The notes under the pieces were generated by a model, which had not been told where the DNA came from, did not search any database, and saw nothing but the letters and a program-made list of their open reading frames with translations. Positions 47,532 to 58,141 of a stretch of 64,000 nt of DNA are shown in pieces. Origin of the DNA: Spinacia oleracea (Eukaryota > Streptophyta > Magnoliopsida > Caryophyllales > Amaranthaceae); NCBI RefSeq assembly GCF_020520425.1, contig NC_079488.1, positions 27,158,247-27,222,246 of the forward strand, read 5' to 3'. Position 1 is the stretch's first letter. Each line of letters starts with the position of its first letter. Both the position numbers and the translations under genes were made by a program.

Positions 47532-48395
47532 TGTCTCTGTTTAATGTTTTAAAGTTTTAGAGTTTAAATCTTTGTAAAACATTATTGGTTAATCATTCAC
47601 AATAAATGAAAAGAATTCATTTTTCCATTTAATTTGTGGTTTATTAAATGATGAGTCCCTTCAATTTGACGATATATTCAAGATAGACTGTCAGGACCAG
47701 TCCTGTGACTAAGAAATGTCTATCAAGTGAACTTGAATGTCAAAGGTTGAAAATGGTCCCTAATCGGAGTTTTCTATAAAATTGGACGCATAGAAAACGT
47801 TAGACGATTAGAATGCAAGATGACTAGTAGTTCTGTTTCTTGAACTATGTGGACATGGCAATGTCATAATCATTTGCATAGATACTTACTTTGGGAAGAC
47901 TAGTATCGGACAAGACCTATGAAACTTTACTGTAAGAGATGAAAGTCTGTCATAAGTAAATTTCATTAAATTATTAGACACTAAATCCTCAATACCTGAG
48001 TGATTTGAGATTACTTGTTTGAGAACTGGTTGCTTTGACGTTGACCAACCGTCGCACCGTAAAAGGAGGCTATAAAGGCAACGCTCAGGTAATCACCTAT
48101 CAAACGAAGTCTAATCTCAAGATCGCAAGATTGGGATTGTCCTCCCATAAATCGGGATGAGATGCTTAAAAGTTGTACAAGGCCACTCGGAGAGCTAGAA
48201 ACTGTGAAATGCATGGCCGTGCTCGGATGAATCATAGGCTATGATTATCTGTTTATTTGATCAGTTGAACTCTGAAACCGAGGAACACCTCTGGACATAA
48301 TAAGGATGACAACTCTTACCTTATGTTCAAGAGCAAGCATCGAGCGACAAAGGAATTAGGAAATGCACACTTGTCCCTAAGGACAAGTGGGAGAC
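47532..48395 (+). other. 3' non-coding region of intact copia
   Basis: 864 bp between the pol stop and the 3' LTR. From about 47640 it nearly matches 56340-57087 and the reverse of 11660-12410 in the coding-dead relatives. An antisense 74-codon frame (48235-48011) is identical in the element at 10289, but probably because the DNA is conserved. Confidence 0.7.
48369..48395 (+). promoter_or_regulatory. Hairpin plus polypurine tract
   Basis: ACTTGTCC CTAA GGACAAGT forms an 8-bp stem at 48369-48388. It runs straight into the purine-rich GGGAGAC before the LTR at 48396. The polypurine tract primes plus-strand DNA synthesis. The hairpin is conserved in three elements here. Confidence 0.7.
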
Positions 48396-49826
48396 TGAAG
48401 GAAATAATGCCCTTGGTCCAAGTATGCATTCTATGTTAAGTCTAATAAATGCGGTTCAGTATTAATTAACAAGTTAATAATTCAGTGAGATCAAGTGAGC
48501 TGAATGCCTAGCTAGAGGCCGCTTCAGTTCAAGTGGAATTAATCCACAGCTTACTCTTGACTGAACCCGTAGGGTCACACAAATAGTACGTAAACGGATC
48601 AAGTATTTAATAGCATTAAATACTCCATCTATGAATATTCGGAACCGACGGATCTTGGTTTCAGTGGGAGCTAAGATCGTCACAGGCAAGGAATGAATAC
48701 TCCGGAAACGATGATATTGCCGGAAACGGAAATATGGATCGTATCGGAAATATAAATATTATCCAAGTCGTAGATGTTGCCGGAAACGGAAACATGGTAC
48801 GTGTCGGAAAATATTATCGGAAATGGAAATATTGCCAAAATCGGAAATATTGCCGGAAACGGAAATATTGTCAGAATCGGAAATATTACCGGAATCGGAA
48901 AATAATTCCGGAAACGGAAATATTAAATATTTGTTCGAAACGGAAATTAATTCCGGAACCGGAAATATTAAATATTGTTCGTATCGGAAATAAATTCCGG
49001 AATCGGAAAATTTAATCGGAAGTGCATCGTACGAATAAGCATCGGACGAGGCCTGCCGGACGAGGCCCAGCACGAAGCCAGGCCATCGCCCAGCAAGCCA
49101 AGCGCGCCGCACAAACAGCAACGCCAGACCCAGCGCAAGGCCAGGCCCAGCAGGCTGCGCGCAGCGCGCAGCGCGCACAGCGTGCGCAGCGCGCAGCGCG
49201 CACAGCGCGCACAGCACGCGCAGCGCGCGCGGGCGCTGAGTGGGCTGCTGCTCGCGCGCACGCATGGGGCCCATCGTGGCTGCCGTGCGTGTGTGTGCAA
49301 GTGTTTGTGTTCGTGCACGTTTCCTAAAACATGCAGAGTTCGGTTAATGATTAAATTCCTAATTCTATTTGATAAATTAATTAAATTAGAGTTCTTGTAG
49401 GATTCTAGGTTTAATTAATTTGTATCTGAATAGGATTTCGATTCCCTTTCCATACCGCTATAAATATGAGGCTAGGGCTCACAATTTATAACACAAGTTT
49501 CAAAGTATTCAAAAGTGAGTTTTTGAGAGAAAATTCAAACACCCATCTTGCCCCAAAAGTGCCGAATTTTCTGAGTACCTTAAGGGCGATTCTAGTTGGT
49601 CAATCTTAAGGCGGATCCGGACGTGCTGTGGACTTTCTACGGAGGGACGACACTTGGAGTCCTAAAAGACTTGTTCTTGTTCGGTTCGGGCGCAGCTAGG
49701 GAAGGCACGCAACAAAGAGTATGCATCTAAACTATGCTAAATGATTATGTGTAAATAATATGTTTCCTGGGTTAATGGTTGTTTCCGCATGATTTATGTA
49801 AATGTCATATGTATCATAACCTAACA
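48396..49826 (+). repeat. 3' LTR of intact copia
   Basis: 1431 bp with no difference from 39262-40692 found by eye, ending CATAACCTAACA before CCCTT. Confidence 0.98.
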
Positions 49827-51110
49827 CCCTTTCCTAACCACTCCAACATCCACACCCATCAATGAGCTAGCTGTAGTACCAATCAACTTCTTATAGAAAG
49901 AGCTAACTTCTTCCTGAATTTCCTGAGTAGTGCTAAGCTTCTTCCCAGAATCATCATACAAAATATCAATGCTATTCCTAGCTATCCTCTCCTTCATTGC
50001 ACTGAAAAAGAATTTAGAGTTAGAATCTCCTACTTGCAACCACTGAATTCTTGCTTTCTGTCTATATGCACTCTCCTGAATATGCAAAAACTTCTTAAGA
50101 GTCTCACTACAATCCCTCTCACTTTATTGCACATTACTATCAGTAGGGCAAGAAGCTAACTGGATCTGAATTTGACCCAAATCAGCCCTTAACCCCTCAA
50201 TTCTCTCATCAAGCTTAGCAAAATCTTTATGATGTAACTCCTTCAATCCTTGCTTTACTGCTTTCAGCTTAGTCCACACCTTGAACATGGCTCCACCCCT
50301 TGGACAGGACACATCCCATCCCTTTTTAACTACATCAAGGAACAGAACATGATCAGCCATATAGTTAAAAAATTTAAAGGGTCTACTCCCCCCTCCCATA
50401 TGAATATTGCAAGACATAATCAGAGGTGAGTGATCAGATATTCCTGGAGGCAAATAATCCACCACAGCATCAACAAACTTAGAATGCCACAAAGCATTAG
50501 CAATGGCCCTATCTATTCTGGAACAGATTCTCAAGTTACCTTGCCCCTTATTGCTCCAAGAATAGTAACTCCCACAACTCTTAAGCTCAGCCAACCCTGC
50601 AGCATCCATACAGCTATCAAAATCCTTAGTTTCCCCTTCTGTAACTGCATTGCCATTTACTCTATCAACAGCTAATAAAACTGCATTGAAATCCCCCATG
50701 ACAAGCCAAGGACAATTAACAGTACTACTGAAAGTAGTGATCTCTCTCCACATTGGTCTTCTAGTATCAACAGAGTGCAAACCATACACAGCTGAAAATA
50801 AAGCATCAAACAAGCCATTCTTAGTAGCAACATGACAGTGAACACAAAATTCAGTTTTTTGGATAAGCTGAACTGACACCAATGCATGCTTCCAACCAAT
50901 CCATATCCTTCCCCTAGGAGAGTGCTCATAATTCATAATCCACTGCCACCCAACCCCTATTTTCTTCTGGATTTTACAACTATTCTTCTCCTGAACTTTA
51001 GTTTCTAACAAAGCTACAACACTAATGTTATTACTAGCTAAAAACTTCTTTATTTCAACTACTTTAATGGGATCATTCAATCCCCTCACATTCCAGGTAC
51101 TGATATTCAT
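49827..51110 (-). pseudogene. LINE ORF2, endonuclease part
   Basis: Starts MNISTWNVRGLND. It is an AP-endonuclease-like domain with N7, E36, GDFN (139-142), SRIDRA (197-202) and SDHSPL (D226, H227), the catalytic set that nicks target DNA for target-primed reverse transcription. An in-frame TAA at 50126-50124 interrupts the linker to the RT. The frame then continues through 49827, where the copia element broke it. The start ATG overlaps the ORF1 stop as ATGA. Confidence 0.92.
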
Positions 51111-52682
51111 GGTGGATCAATTGGGAATTCCACTCCATCACTACCAGCAACCAATTCCTCCCCATTTAAATGGACTTCAGCAAGCCCCACAGTCTGAGCT
51201 GGAGTTCTAATATCTCTTCTTCTCCTTGAAACAACTCTCCACCCTTCATCAAGCACTGGAGCAATGGGAGTAAAAGGCTTATCATAAACAGATAACTCTC
51301 CATTCTCCCCATCATCCTCTTGTACAGCATCATTAGCAGTCAACTCATCAGTAGTTTGTGGTTCAACATTTGGTTGCACTGCTTTAGGTTTCCACACCTT
51401 CACAACCTTCTTTCTCTGAACATCAGCTGGCCTAAACCTTGTGGTATTGACTCTTGTCTGAGTACAATCATGCCCCACAATCTTACACTTCTGGCAATAA
51501 GGTGGTAGCCATTCAAACTCAACCACCTGTTTAACAATGTTACCCATAGGGTCCTGAATCTGCACAGATTTAGGCAAGTCACCAGTTACATCCACCTCAA
51601 TAAGAATTCGAGCAAATGAAATTCTTTGCTGTTTAGAAGTACATTCATCAGCATATAGAGGATCTCCAAGCAAACTCCCTATTCTGCTCAATGAATCACC
51701 CCCCCCCCCAACAGCTCAATGGTAAGTTAGGCAACCTAATCCACACCAGTACTACCCTTAATATTTCCTCCTGGAAATTAAAACTTGCTGTCCAAGGTTT
51801 AACAATCATACGTTTGCCAAAGAACATATGAGGACCAGCCACCAGAACTGATTCCTTATCCTTCTTTGACTGGAATCTGATTACAAAATAGCCCTCATCA
51901 TGGAGGAAAATCTGAGGTTTACCCACCTGGTGCCATTCTTTTGCAATGAATCTCAAAATAGACCCAATCGAAGGTTTTTCCCCAACTACATACATGACAA
52001 CTGCATTTCCCCATAGATCATTCATTTTTTGTATCTCATGCTTATCAAGTACAGCTATGGGTTTACGATCACAGACTGTGGGAGCAATAAAATTCAACGC
52101 AAAACCTTTAGAAGGGAGTGAACTACCTTTGAATAGACTCACCCATGGTTTTGGTTCCATATCCAATCGCCTTTGAGCTGGCTGCGCACCATTCATCTCA
52201 CACTCTGTTTCTGTACGGACATCCTCTGTTTTCTGGGCTGGATCTACACCTGGGTTCTCCTTCATCACACTCTGGTGGTGCATTTCCTTGAGTGCAGCAT
52301 TAACACTTCTCACCAGGAGGTCCACCCTATCCTTTCCCACCACCATTCGATGGCTATCTTCGTAAAACTCTTCCAGAGCTTCAACCAGCGATGGCGGTCG
52401 ATTTACATCAGTACGCACTGACCGCGACCAACCAGCCGAGTCCTGGTAAGCTTGAGAGTTGTCTAGACGTTCCATCGACGGCAGCACATGGTCAGAATGA
52501 GGCAGCGTAACTGGTGTCACCAGACCCGCACTAACCCGAGGTTCATCAGGAATGGGTATTTGTTTTCTGAGTTGGTTCTGGTTCTTAGGCCTCGAAACTT
52601 CTTGATGAAGAAGAGAAGAGGCTTCCTCATTCACTTGAGCAATCTCAAGCTTCTGCGTTTTCTTCTTCCTCGCCATTTTCAA
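51107..52682 (-). pseudogene. LINE ORF1 (DUF4283 / zinc-knuckle), frameshifted
   Basis: The first part (52682-51696) has a basic N-terminus (MKMARKKKTQK), a variable linker and a DUF4283-like domain ending WIRLPNLPLSCW. The second (to 51107) continues SRIGSLLGDPLYADE and carries a CCHC-like knuckle (CQKCKIVGHDC). The two parts are in different frames, split by an 11-C run at 51699-51709, a typical slippage site. ORF1 proteins of plant L1 elements bind RNA. A wrong homopolymer length in the read or assembly could also explain the break. Confidence 0.88.
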
Positions 52683-52737
52683 GATTGGCGCACGTTAGTA
52701 AGTGAACCTTAACATACACCACTGCTTAGAGAACTTT

Positions 52738-55700
52738 AAAAGCTTCTGGTAAGATTATCTAGTTGAAACAATAATGTTCAACATAAATGGTAAGAACCTT
52801 GTTGGAGTGACATTGGACATGTCTAACAAAGTATAAAAGTCAACACTAGAAGTCAATTCTTAAGACTATAAGAAAGGGTACAAGAAATAGGAAAACAAGG
52901 AACAAACGAAAGGAATCTACGATTCCGTTTCTACCTATAAGTTTATGTTTAAAGAAAAGTAACCTAGCAATCGAACTTCCTTGGTATCATATACCGCTTG
53001 AGGTTCTTACTTCGGTAATAACTCAAATAATGGAAGCTAGGCTACACTAATGGCCTACAAGTGGGAAATGAAGCATGGCAATGCTACATTAGTTGTAGGG
53101 TCATATGGTTTGTTTTAAGTCCTTTCAAGGCTGGAACTTAATGGCTATTTTGTTCCATAATCAGCATACCTAAATTTCTATTTTCAAACACAGAAAGACT
53201 CACATTCAAGAAAAACAAAAACAATGTTTGTTGGTTTATTTTGATGAAATGGTCATTAACGGGTTGAGTCAATATGCTTGATTAAAACAAACAACTCTTT
53301 AACAATAAGAACTTTACTAGGTTCAAATCAATCTCTTGATTTGAGTTCCACTAACCTTTGGCATTGTTACTTAGACCATATCAACAAGTTAACATTCAAA
53401 ATCTCTATTTTGATGGAATTTTGAAAGTTGATTGATTTCTAGATCATTCAAGACAAGCTAGTCTTACTTGTTGAAAGTAACAAAATATATGAACTATTGT
53501 TAGAACGCCTAGACGATAGAGTTCAAAGCTAAAGAAAGAGATTTTATGACTTTATTATTTCACCTAGATTTGAGTGAATATTGGTTTATTTACTCAAAGT
53601 GATATAAGTTTGAATCTGTTTGGCTAGTTCAAAGATTCAGAAGTATAAATCCCACTTGGCAAGAAATCATAAAGATCTAGGTTAGATCATGTTGATGATT
53701 ACTTAAGTCAAGAATGATCATCTATGATTGTGTGTAATAAATTCACAATCTAGCTCCATAAGATATGGCATATCTAATTTGGAATGATCGAAGTCAATTA
53801 GTACTTGATTCGATCAATGATGAATCATAAAGAATTTTCCTATAATTTCTAAACAAAATTCTCAACTACCACCAAACTAAACCAAATTCGTCAAAGCTAT
53901 TGAAAAGTAATTTCAGTATATCTTTTCATAATATATCTAAAGAGTTCCTAAACTCAGTGGGAGCTTAGTGTTTGTTATTCAACAAACTAAGGCCCAAGTA
54001 TAGATATATGTTTCATTGTGATTTATTCAAATGAGACACAAGGGTATTGTTTCTACCACGAATTTTTGAGAACATAATGTTTGTTTGCTCGAAATAATGT
54101 CCTTTTGGAGATTCGTTTCCAAAATGACAAGTGGGAGAAAATAGACCTCGAAAGTCTTCGAGGCGAACAACAAACATAAACGGACATTCTGGAGGCTTTT
54201 CGAAGTTCTTTAGAAAAATCCGAACACGTATTCTTGAAAGACTTTAGAAGTGGCTTTAAAGAATAGACATCTCTTAGAAGACTTTACAAGTACTTCAAGG
54301 AGAACAGAATATTCAAAGGACTCTCAAAGTGCCTGTTGATATTCTATTGTTTGATGTTCTATACCCAAGTAAACATGGAGTTCAGGTCAATGAAACTATG
54401 AGATTCTTCTATTAGATAGTGAAGAAACCTACAACTTGCAGTCAAACTATTATCACATAGATTAATGAGTTTGTGACTTGTAAGAAAGCTATGACGAAAC
54501 CCAGATCCCTAAAATGGTTAGAGGCCATATATAGACTCAAATGTTTTAAATGGTTAGAGGTCATCAAACATACTCAATGTTTTGATGACAAAAATTTAAA
54601 TTTTGTTGATTTGCAAGAATAGTTTCACACCTATTGGTTGCAAGTTTGTTTTAAGGATAAAAACCATCAAACATGAAATTGTGTTCACACGCAAAGCTAG
54701 ATTAGTTGCTAAAGGTTACAAGAAAATTCACGGTGTGGATTGTGTTGAAACCTCATGCAAAATCGTAATGCTTAAGTCTATGATTCAAGCAATAATTGCA
54801 TATTGGTACATATGGCAATTGGATGACAAAACGTATTCCTCAGTCAAATGTTGGAAGAAAACTATGTACATGGCATGTCATAGGATTTGTGGATCCAAAT
54901 AATGCTTGAAATGAATGCTAGCTTATGAAATCTAAGTGCAGATTTAAGCAAGCAAATTGGGAATTAAAACTGTATTTTAGTGAAGCTGATAAGTATTTTA
55001 GTTTCATAAAATGTACATGATTCTTATAGATATATAAGAAGTTTAGTGGGAGTACATAAAACTTAATTGGTCCTATGTGTATCACACACATATCTCTCTA
55101 TTGTGAAATGACATTCAAATGCTAATGACTTAGATTTGAAATTATTCATCAATGATGGACCATGGCGAAACTTAGTACATACTGGGTATTAAGATCTATT
55201 TACAAAGATCTTATAATGTTGTTTTGGATTAAGTAATGACATTTACTAAATCAAACACGAAATACTCCATTGGAGATATTCGACCCATGTGAATAAATCT
55301 AAGTAAAAGATGTTTGAACTATGTATAAGCGTTTACTAAGTTAAACATCAAAGGATCTAAGTAAGATTCTTAACCTATATTATATGTCAAAGAATTTAGC
55401 TGGATTTAGTATCTACTGAAACTAGATGAGCTAAAGTTACATGAATAGAATTCAATTGGGAATTATTCTGCAAAATAATTTATCATGTATGATATAATAT
55501 GAGGATCGCCAAAAACGTATCGTATGACTTTAGGCATGACGAACATATACCAATCTCTATTGATCTAAGTGAAGATCAACTAGATTGAGATCAAGAAAAA
55601 CTTATGGTACTTGAAAAGGTACATAGGAATAGTTCTTGATTCAAGGAAATAAAGATATGCTAAATAGTTGATGCTACACGCATAAACACTGGCAGAGGAT

Positions 55701-56340
55701 CAAGCAAGATCCCTTTGGAGTTAACCATTGACAAGGACGAGCTAAAGAGCATCGTGTTTTGAAATGGCAACATGGATTGTAGACCATGAGTTGTTGCGTG
55801 GGAAATTAAATATTAATTTCTATGTTCTAAGACACAGCTGGAAAGTCTTCCACATATCTATGAACTACTTGGATAAGTAAATCCAAACAAAGCATCACTA
55901 GCAACCTATACAGTTGAAGTAAAAGTACTTATTGCCTAAGAAGCAATAAAACAGGGTTGTTTACGTTAAAGAGTTCTTCACTGAACTTGGGTGGATCACA
56001 TGTCTACTGACTTGATGGTTCTTAATTGCAAAATGCGTAGAACCACTATCGAAGTAAGAAAGACTAGATCACATAATAAACAAACTCAAAAGATCTTATC
56101 ATCCTATCTCGAAAAACATTCGATGAAAAGGATATTAAGATTGGCAAAGCATGATAACTAAACCTATGCAACAAGTGAAAAGCAACACTCACATTGTAGC
56201 ACTGGAAATCAAGCATAGCTTTGAATTCCATGAACTGTTTTAAAGATGGGTTTGAGGCCCATGGTTGTAAAACGTTAGGGTTGAACATTTATCATATATG
56301 AAATGTATTTTCATATTCCATTTAATCTTGCTTTAGTATT
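52738..56340 (+). other. Degenerate pol region of the outer element
   Basis: Non-coding, but weakly collinear with the intact pol. Examples are GTGGGAAATGAAGCATGG (53060, compare 44547), AAGTGGGAGAAAATAGACC (54128, compare 45719) and the RT remnant at 54603. It is also collinear with the minus strand of 12440-16140. Confidence 0.65.
54603..54902 (+). pseudogene. Degenerate copia reverse-transcriptase fragment
   Basis: Contains KARLVAKGYKKIHGVDCVET, VMLKS and YIWQLDDKT, parallel to the intact RT at 46145-46300. It lacks YVDD and ends in a stop after DPNN-like remnants. It is the sister of the remnant at 13883-14164, including shared unusual changes (DCVETSCKIV, WQLDDKT). Confidence 0.85.
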
Positions 56341-57087
56341 AAATGATGAGTCCCTTCAATTTGACGATATATTCAAGATAGACTGTCAGGACCAGTCCTG
56401 TGACTAAGAAATGTCTATCAAGTGACCTTGAATGTCAAAAATTGAAAATGGTCCCTGGTCGGAGTTTTCTATAAAGATGGACGCATAGAAAACGTTAGAC
56501 GACTAGAATGCAAGATGACTAGTAGTTCTGTTTCTTGAACTATGTGGACATGGCAATGTCGTAATCATTTGCATAGATACTTACTTTGGGAAGACTAGTA
56601 TCGCACAGACCTATGAAACTTTACTGTAAGAGATGAAAATCCGTCATAAGTAAATTTCATTAAAATTATTAGACACTGATCCTCAATACCTGAGTGATTT
56701 GAGATTACTTGTTTGAGAACTGCTTACTTTGACGTTGTCAACTGTCGCACCGTAAAAGGAGGCTATAAAGGCAACGCTCAGGTAATCACCTATCAAACGA
56801 AGTCTAATCTCAAGATCGCAAGATTGGGATTGTCCTCCCATAAATCGGGATGAGATGCTGAAAGTTGTACAAGGCTACTCGGAGAGCTAGAAACTGTAAA
56901 ATGCATGGTCGTGCTCAGATGAATCATAGGCTATGATTATCTGTTTATTTGATCAGTTGAACTCTGAAACCGAGAAACACCTCTGGACATAATAAGGATG
57001 CCAACTCTTACCTTATGTTTAAGAGCAAGCATCGAGCGACAAAGGAATTAGGAAATGCACACTTGTCCCTAAGGACAAGTGGGAGAC
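56341..57087 (+). other. Conserved 3' region and PPT of the outer element
   Basis: Closely matches 47640-48395, with the hairpin at 57061-57080 and GGGAGAC before the LTR at 57088. Confidence 0.65.
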
Positions 57088-58140
57088 TGAAGGAAATAAT
57101 GCCCTTGGTCCAAGTATGCATTTAATGTTAAGTCTAATAAATGCGGTTCAGTATTAATTAACAAGTTAATAATTCAGTGAGATCAAGTGAGCTGAATGCC
57201 TAGCTAGAGGCCGCTTCAGTTCAAGTGGAATTAATGATATTAATCCACAGCTTACTCTTGACTGAACCCGTAGGGTCACACAAATAGTACGTAAACGGAT
57301 CAAGTATTTAATGGCATTAAATACTCCATCTATGGATATTCGGAATCGACAGATCTTGGTTTCAGTGGGAGCTGAGATCGTCAAAAACAAGAAATGAATA
57401 CTCCGGAAACGATGATATTGCCGGAAACGGAAATATGGATCGTATCGGAAATATAAATATTATCCAAGTCGTAGATGTTGCCGGAAACGGAAACATGGTA
57501 CGTATCGGAAAATATTATCGGAAATGGAAATATTGCCGGAATCGGAAATATTGCCGAAAACGGAAATATTGTCAGAATCGGAAATATTATCGAAATCGGA
57601 AAATAATTCCGGAAACGGAAATATTTAATATTTGTTCGAAACGGAAATTAATTCCGGAATCGGAAATATTAAATATTGTACGTATCGGAAATGAATTCCG
57701 GAATCGGGAATTTAATCAGAAGTGTATCGTACGAATTAGCATCGGACGAGGCTTGCTAGACGAAGGCCTAGCACGAAGCCAGGCCGTCGCCCAGCAAGCC
57801 AAGCGCAACAAACCGCACGCCAAGCCTCGACCAGGCCCAGCGCAAGTCCAGGCCCAGCCAAGGCTTGGGCGCGTGTACGGATCAGGCAGGCTGCAAGCAG
57901 TGGGCCTCAGCGCTGTGCGCTCGGCGTGGGCCGCAAGGCTTGCGCGCGGGCGTGCGGTGCTTGTGCGCTGCTCGTGTGCGTGTTACACGAATTCTAAAGC
58001 TATCAGGATTCGTCATATGATTAAATCCTAATCCTAATAGATAAAGTTTATTTAATAGAGTCCTAGCAGGATTCTAATTAAACTAAAATAGTACTCTAAT
58101 AGGATTATAAGTCCTTTTACATAACTCTATAAATAGGTGC
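57088..58140 (+). repeat. 3' LTR of the outer element, cut by a gypsy LTR
   Basis: Full 5' part, CGGAAATATT tract (57400-57715), GC-rich module (57740-57980) and TATA (58127, CTATAAATAGG). It stops at AGGTGC where a different LTR begins. The missing ~350 bp should lie to the right of the inserted element, outside the window. Confidence 0.9.
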
Positions 58141-58141
58141 A

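Larger units (their letters stand above)
39262..49826 (+). mobile_element. Intact autonomous Ty1/copia retrotransposon (Angela/BARE-like)
   Basis: 10,565 bp with two 1431-bp LTRs that are identical base for base by eye. It also has a primer-binding site, a long leader, one uninterrupted gag-pol ORF (43566-47531), a conserved 3' region, a polypurine tract and a CCCTT target duplication. All catalytic motifs are present, so it could have transposed very recently and may still be competent. It sits in ORF2 of the LINE. The Angela/BARE lineage call rests on general resemblance of the integrase and RT and on the long LTRs and leader, and is less certain than copia itself. Confidence 0.95.
37077..52722 (-). 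mobile_element. L1-like LINE, split by a copia insertion
   Basis: Minus-strand non-LTR retrotransposon of about 5.08 kb once the copia insertion is subtracted. It ends in a poly(A) tail (ten T on the plus strand, 37074-37083, sharing up to three with the target duplication), with AATAAA at 37106-37101. A short 5' UTR of about 40 bp precedes ORF1 (from 52682), which is followed by ORF2 (from 51110). A 15-bp target duplication flanks it. The interruption 39262-49826 has its own CCCTT duplication. The length and both ends suggest a near full-length insertion. The ORFs now carry a frameshift and two stops. Confidence 0.95.
33397..58140 (+). mobile_element. Older non-autonomous copia-type LTR element, host of the nest
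   Basis: 5' LTR at 33397-34018; 3' LTR from 57088 until it is cut at 58141. Interior is 34019-37076 plus 52738-57087; the gap between is a LINE with its own insertion. The interior is collinear with the element at 10289-20638 (minus) and carries the same RT remnant. Alignable LTR parts differ at about six sites in about 270 bp, so it is older than its guests. The far end of the 3' LTR lies beyond the gypsy insertion and outside the window, so its target duplication cannot be checked. Confidence 0.85.
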
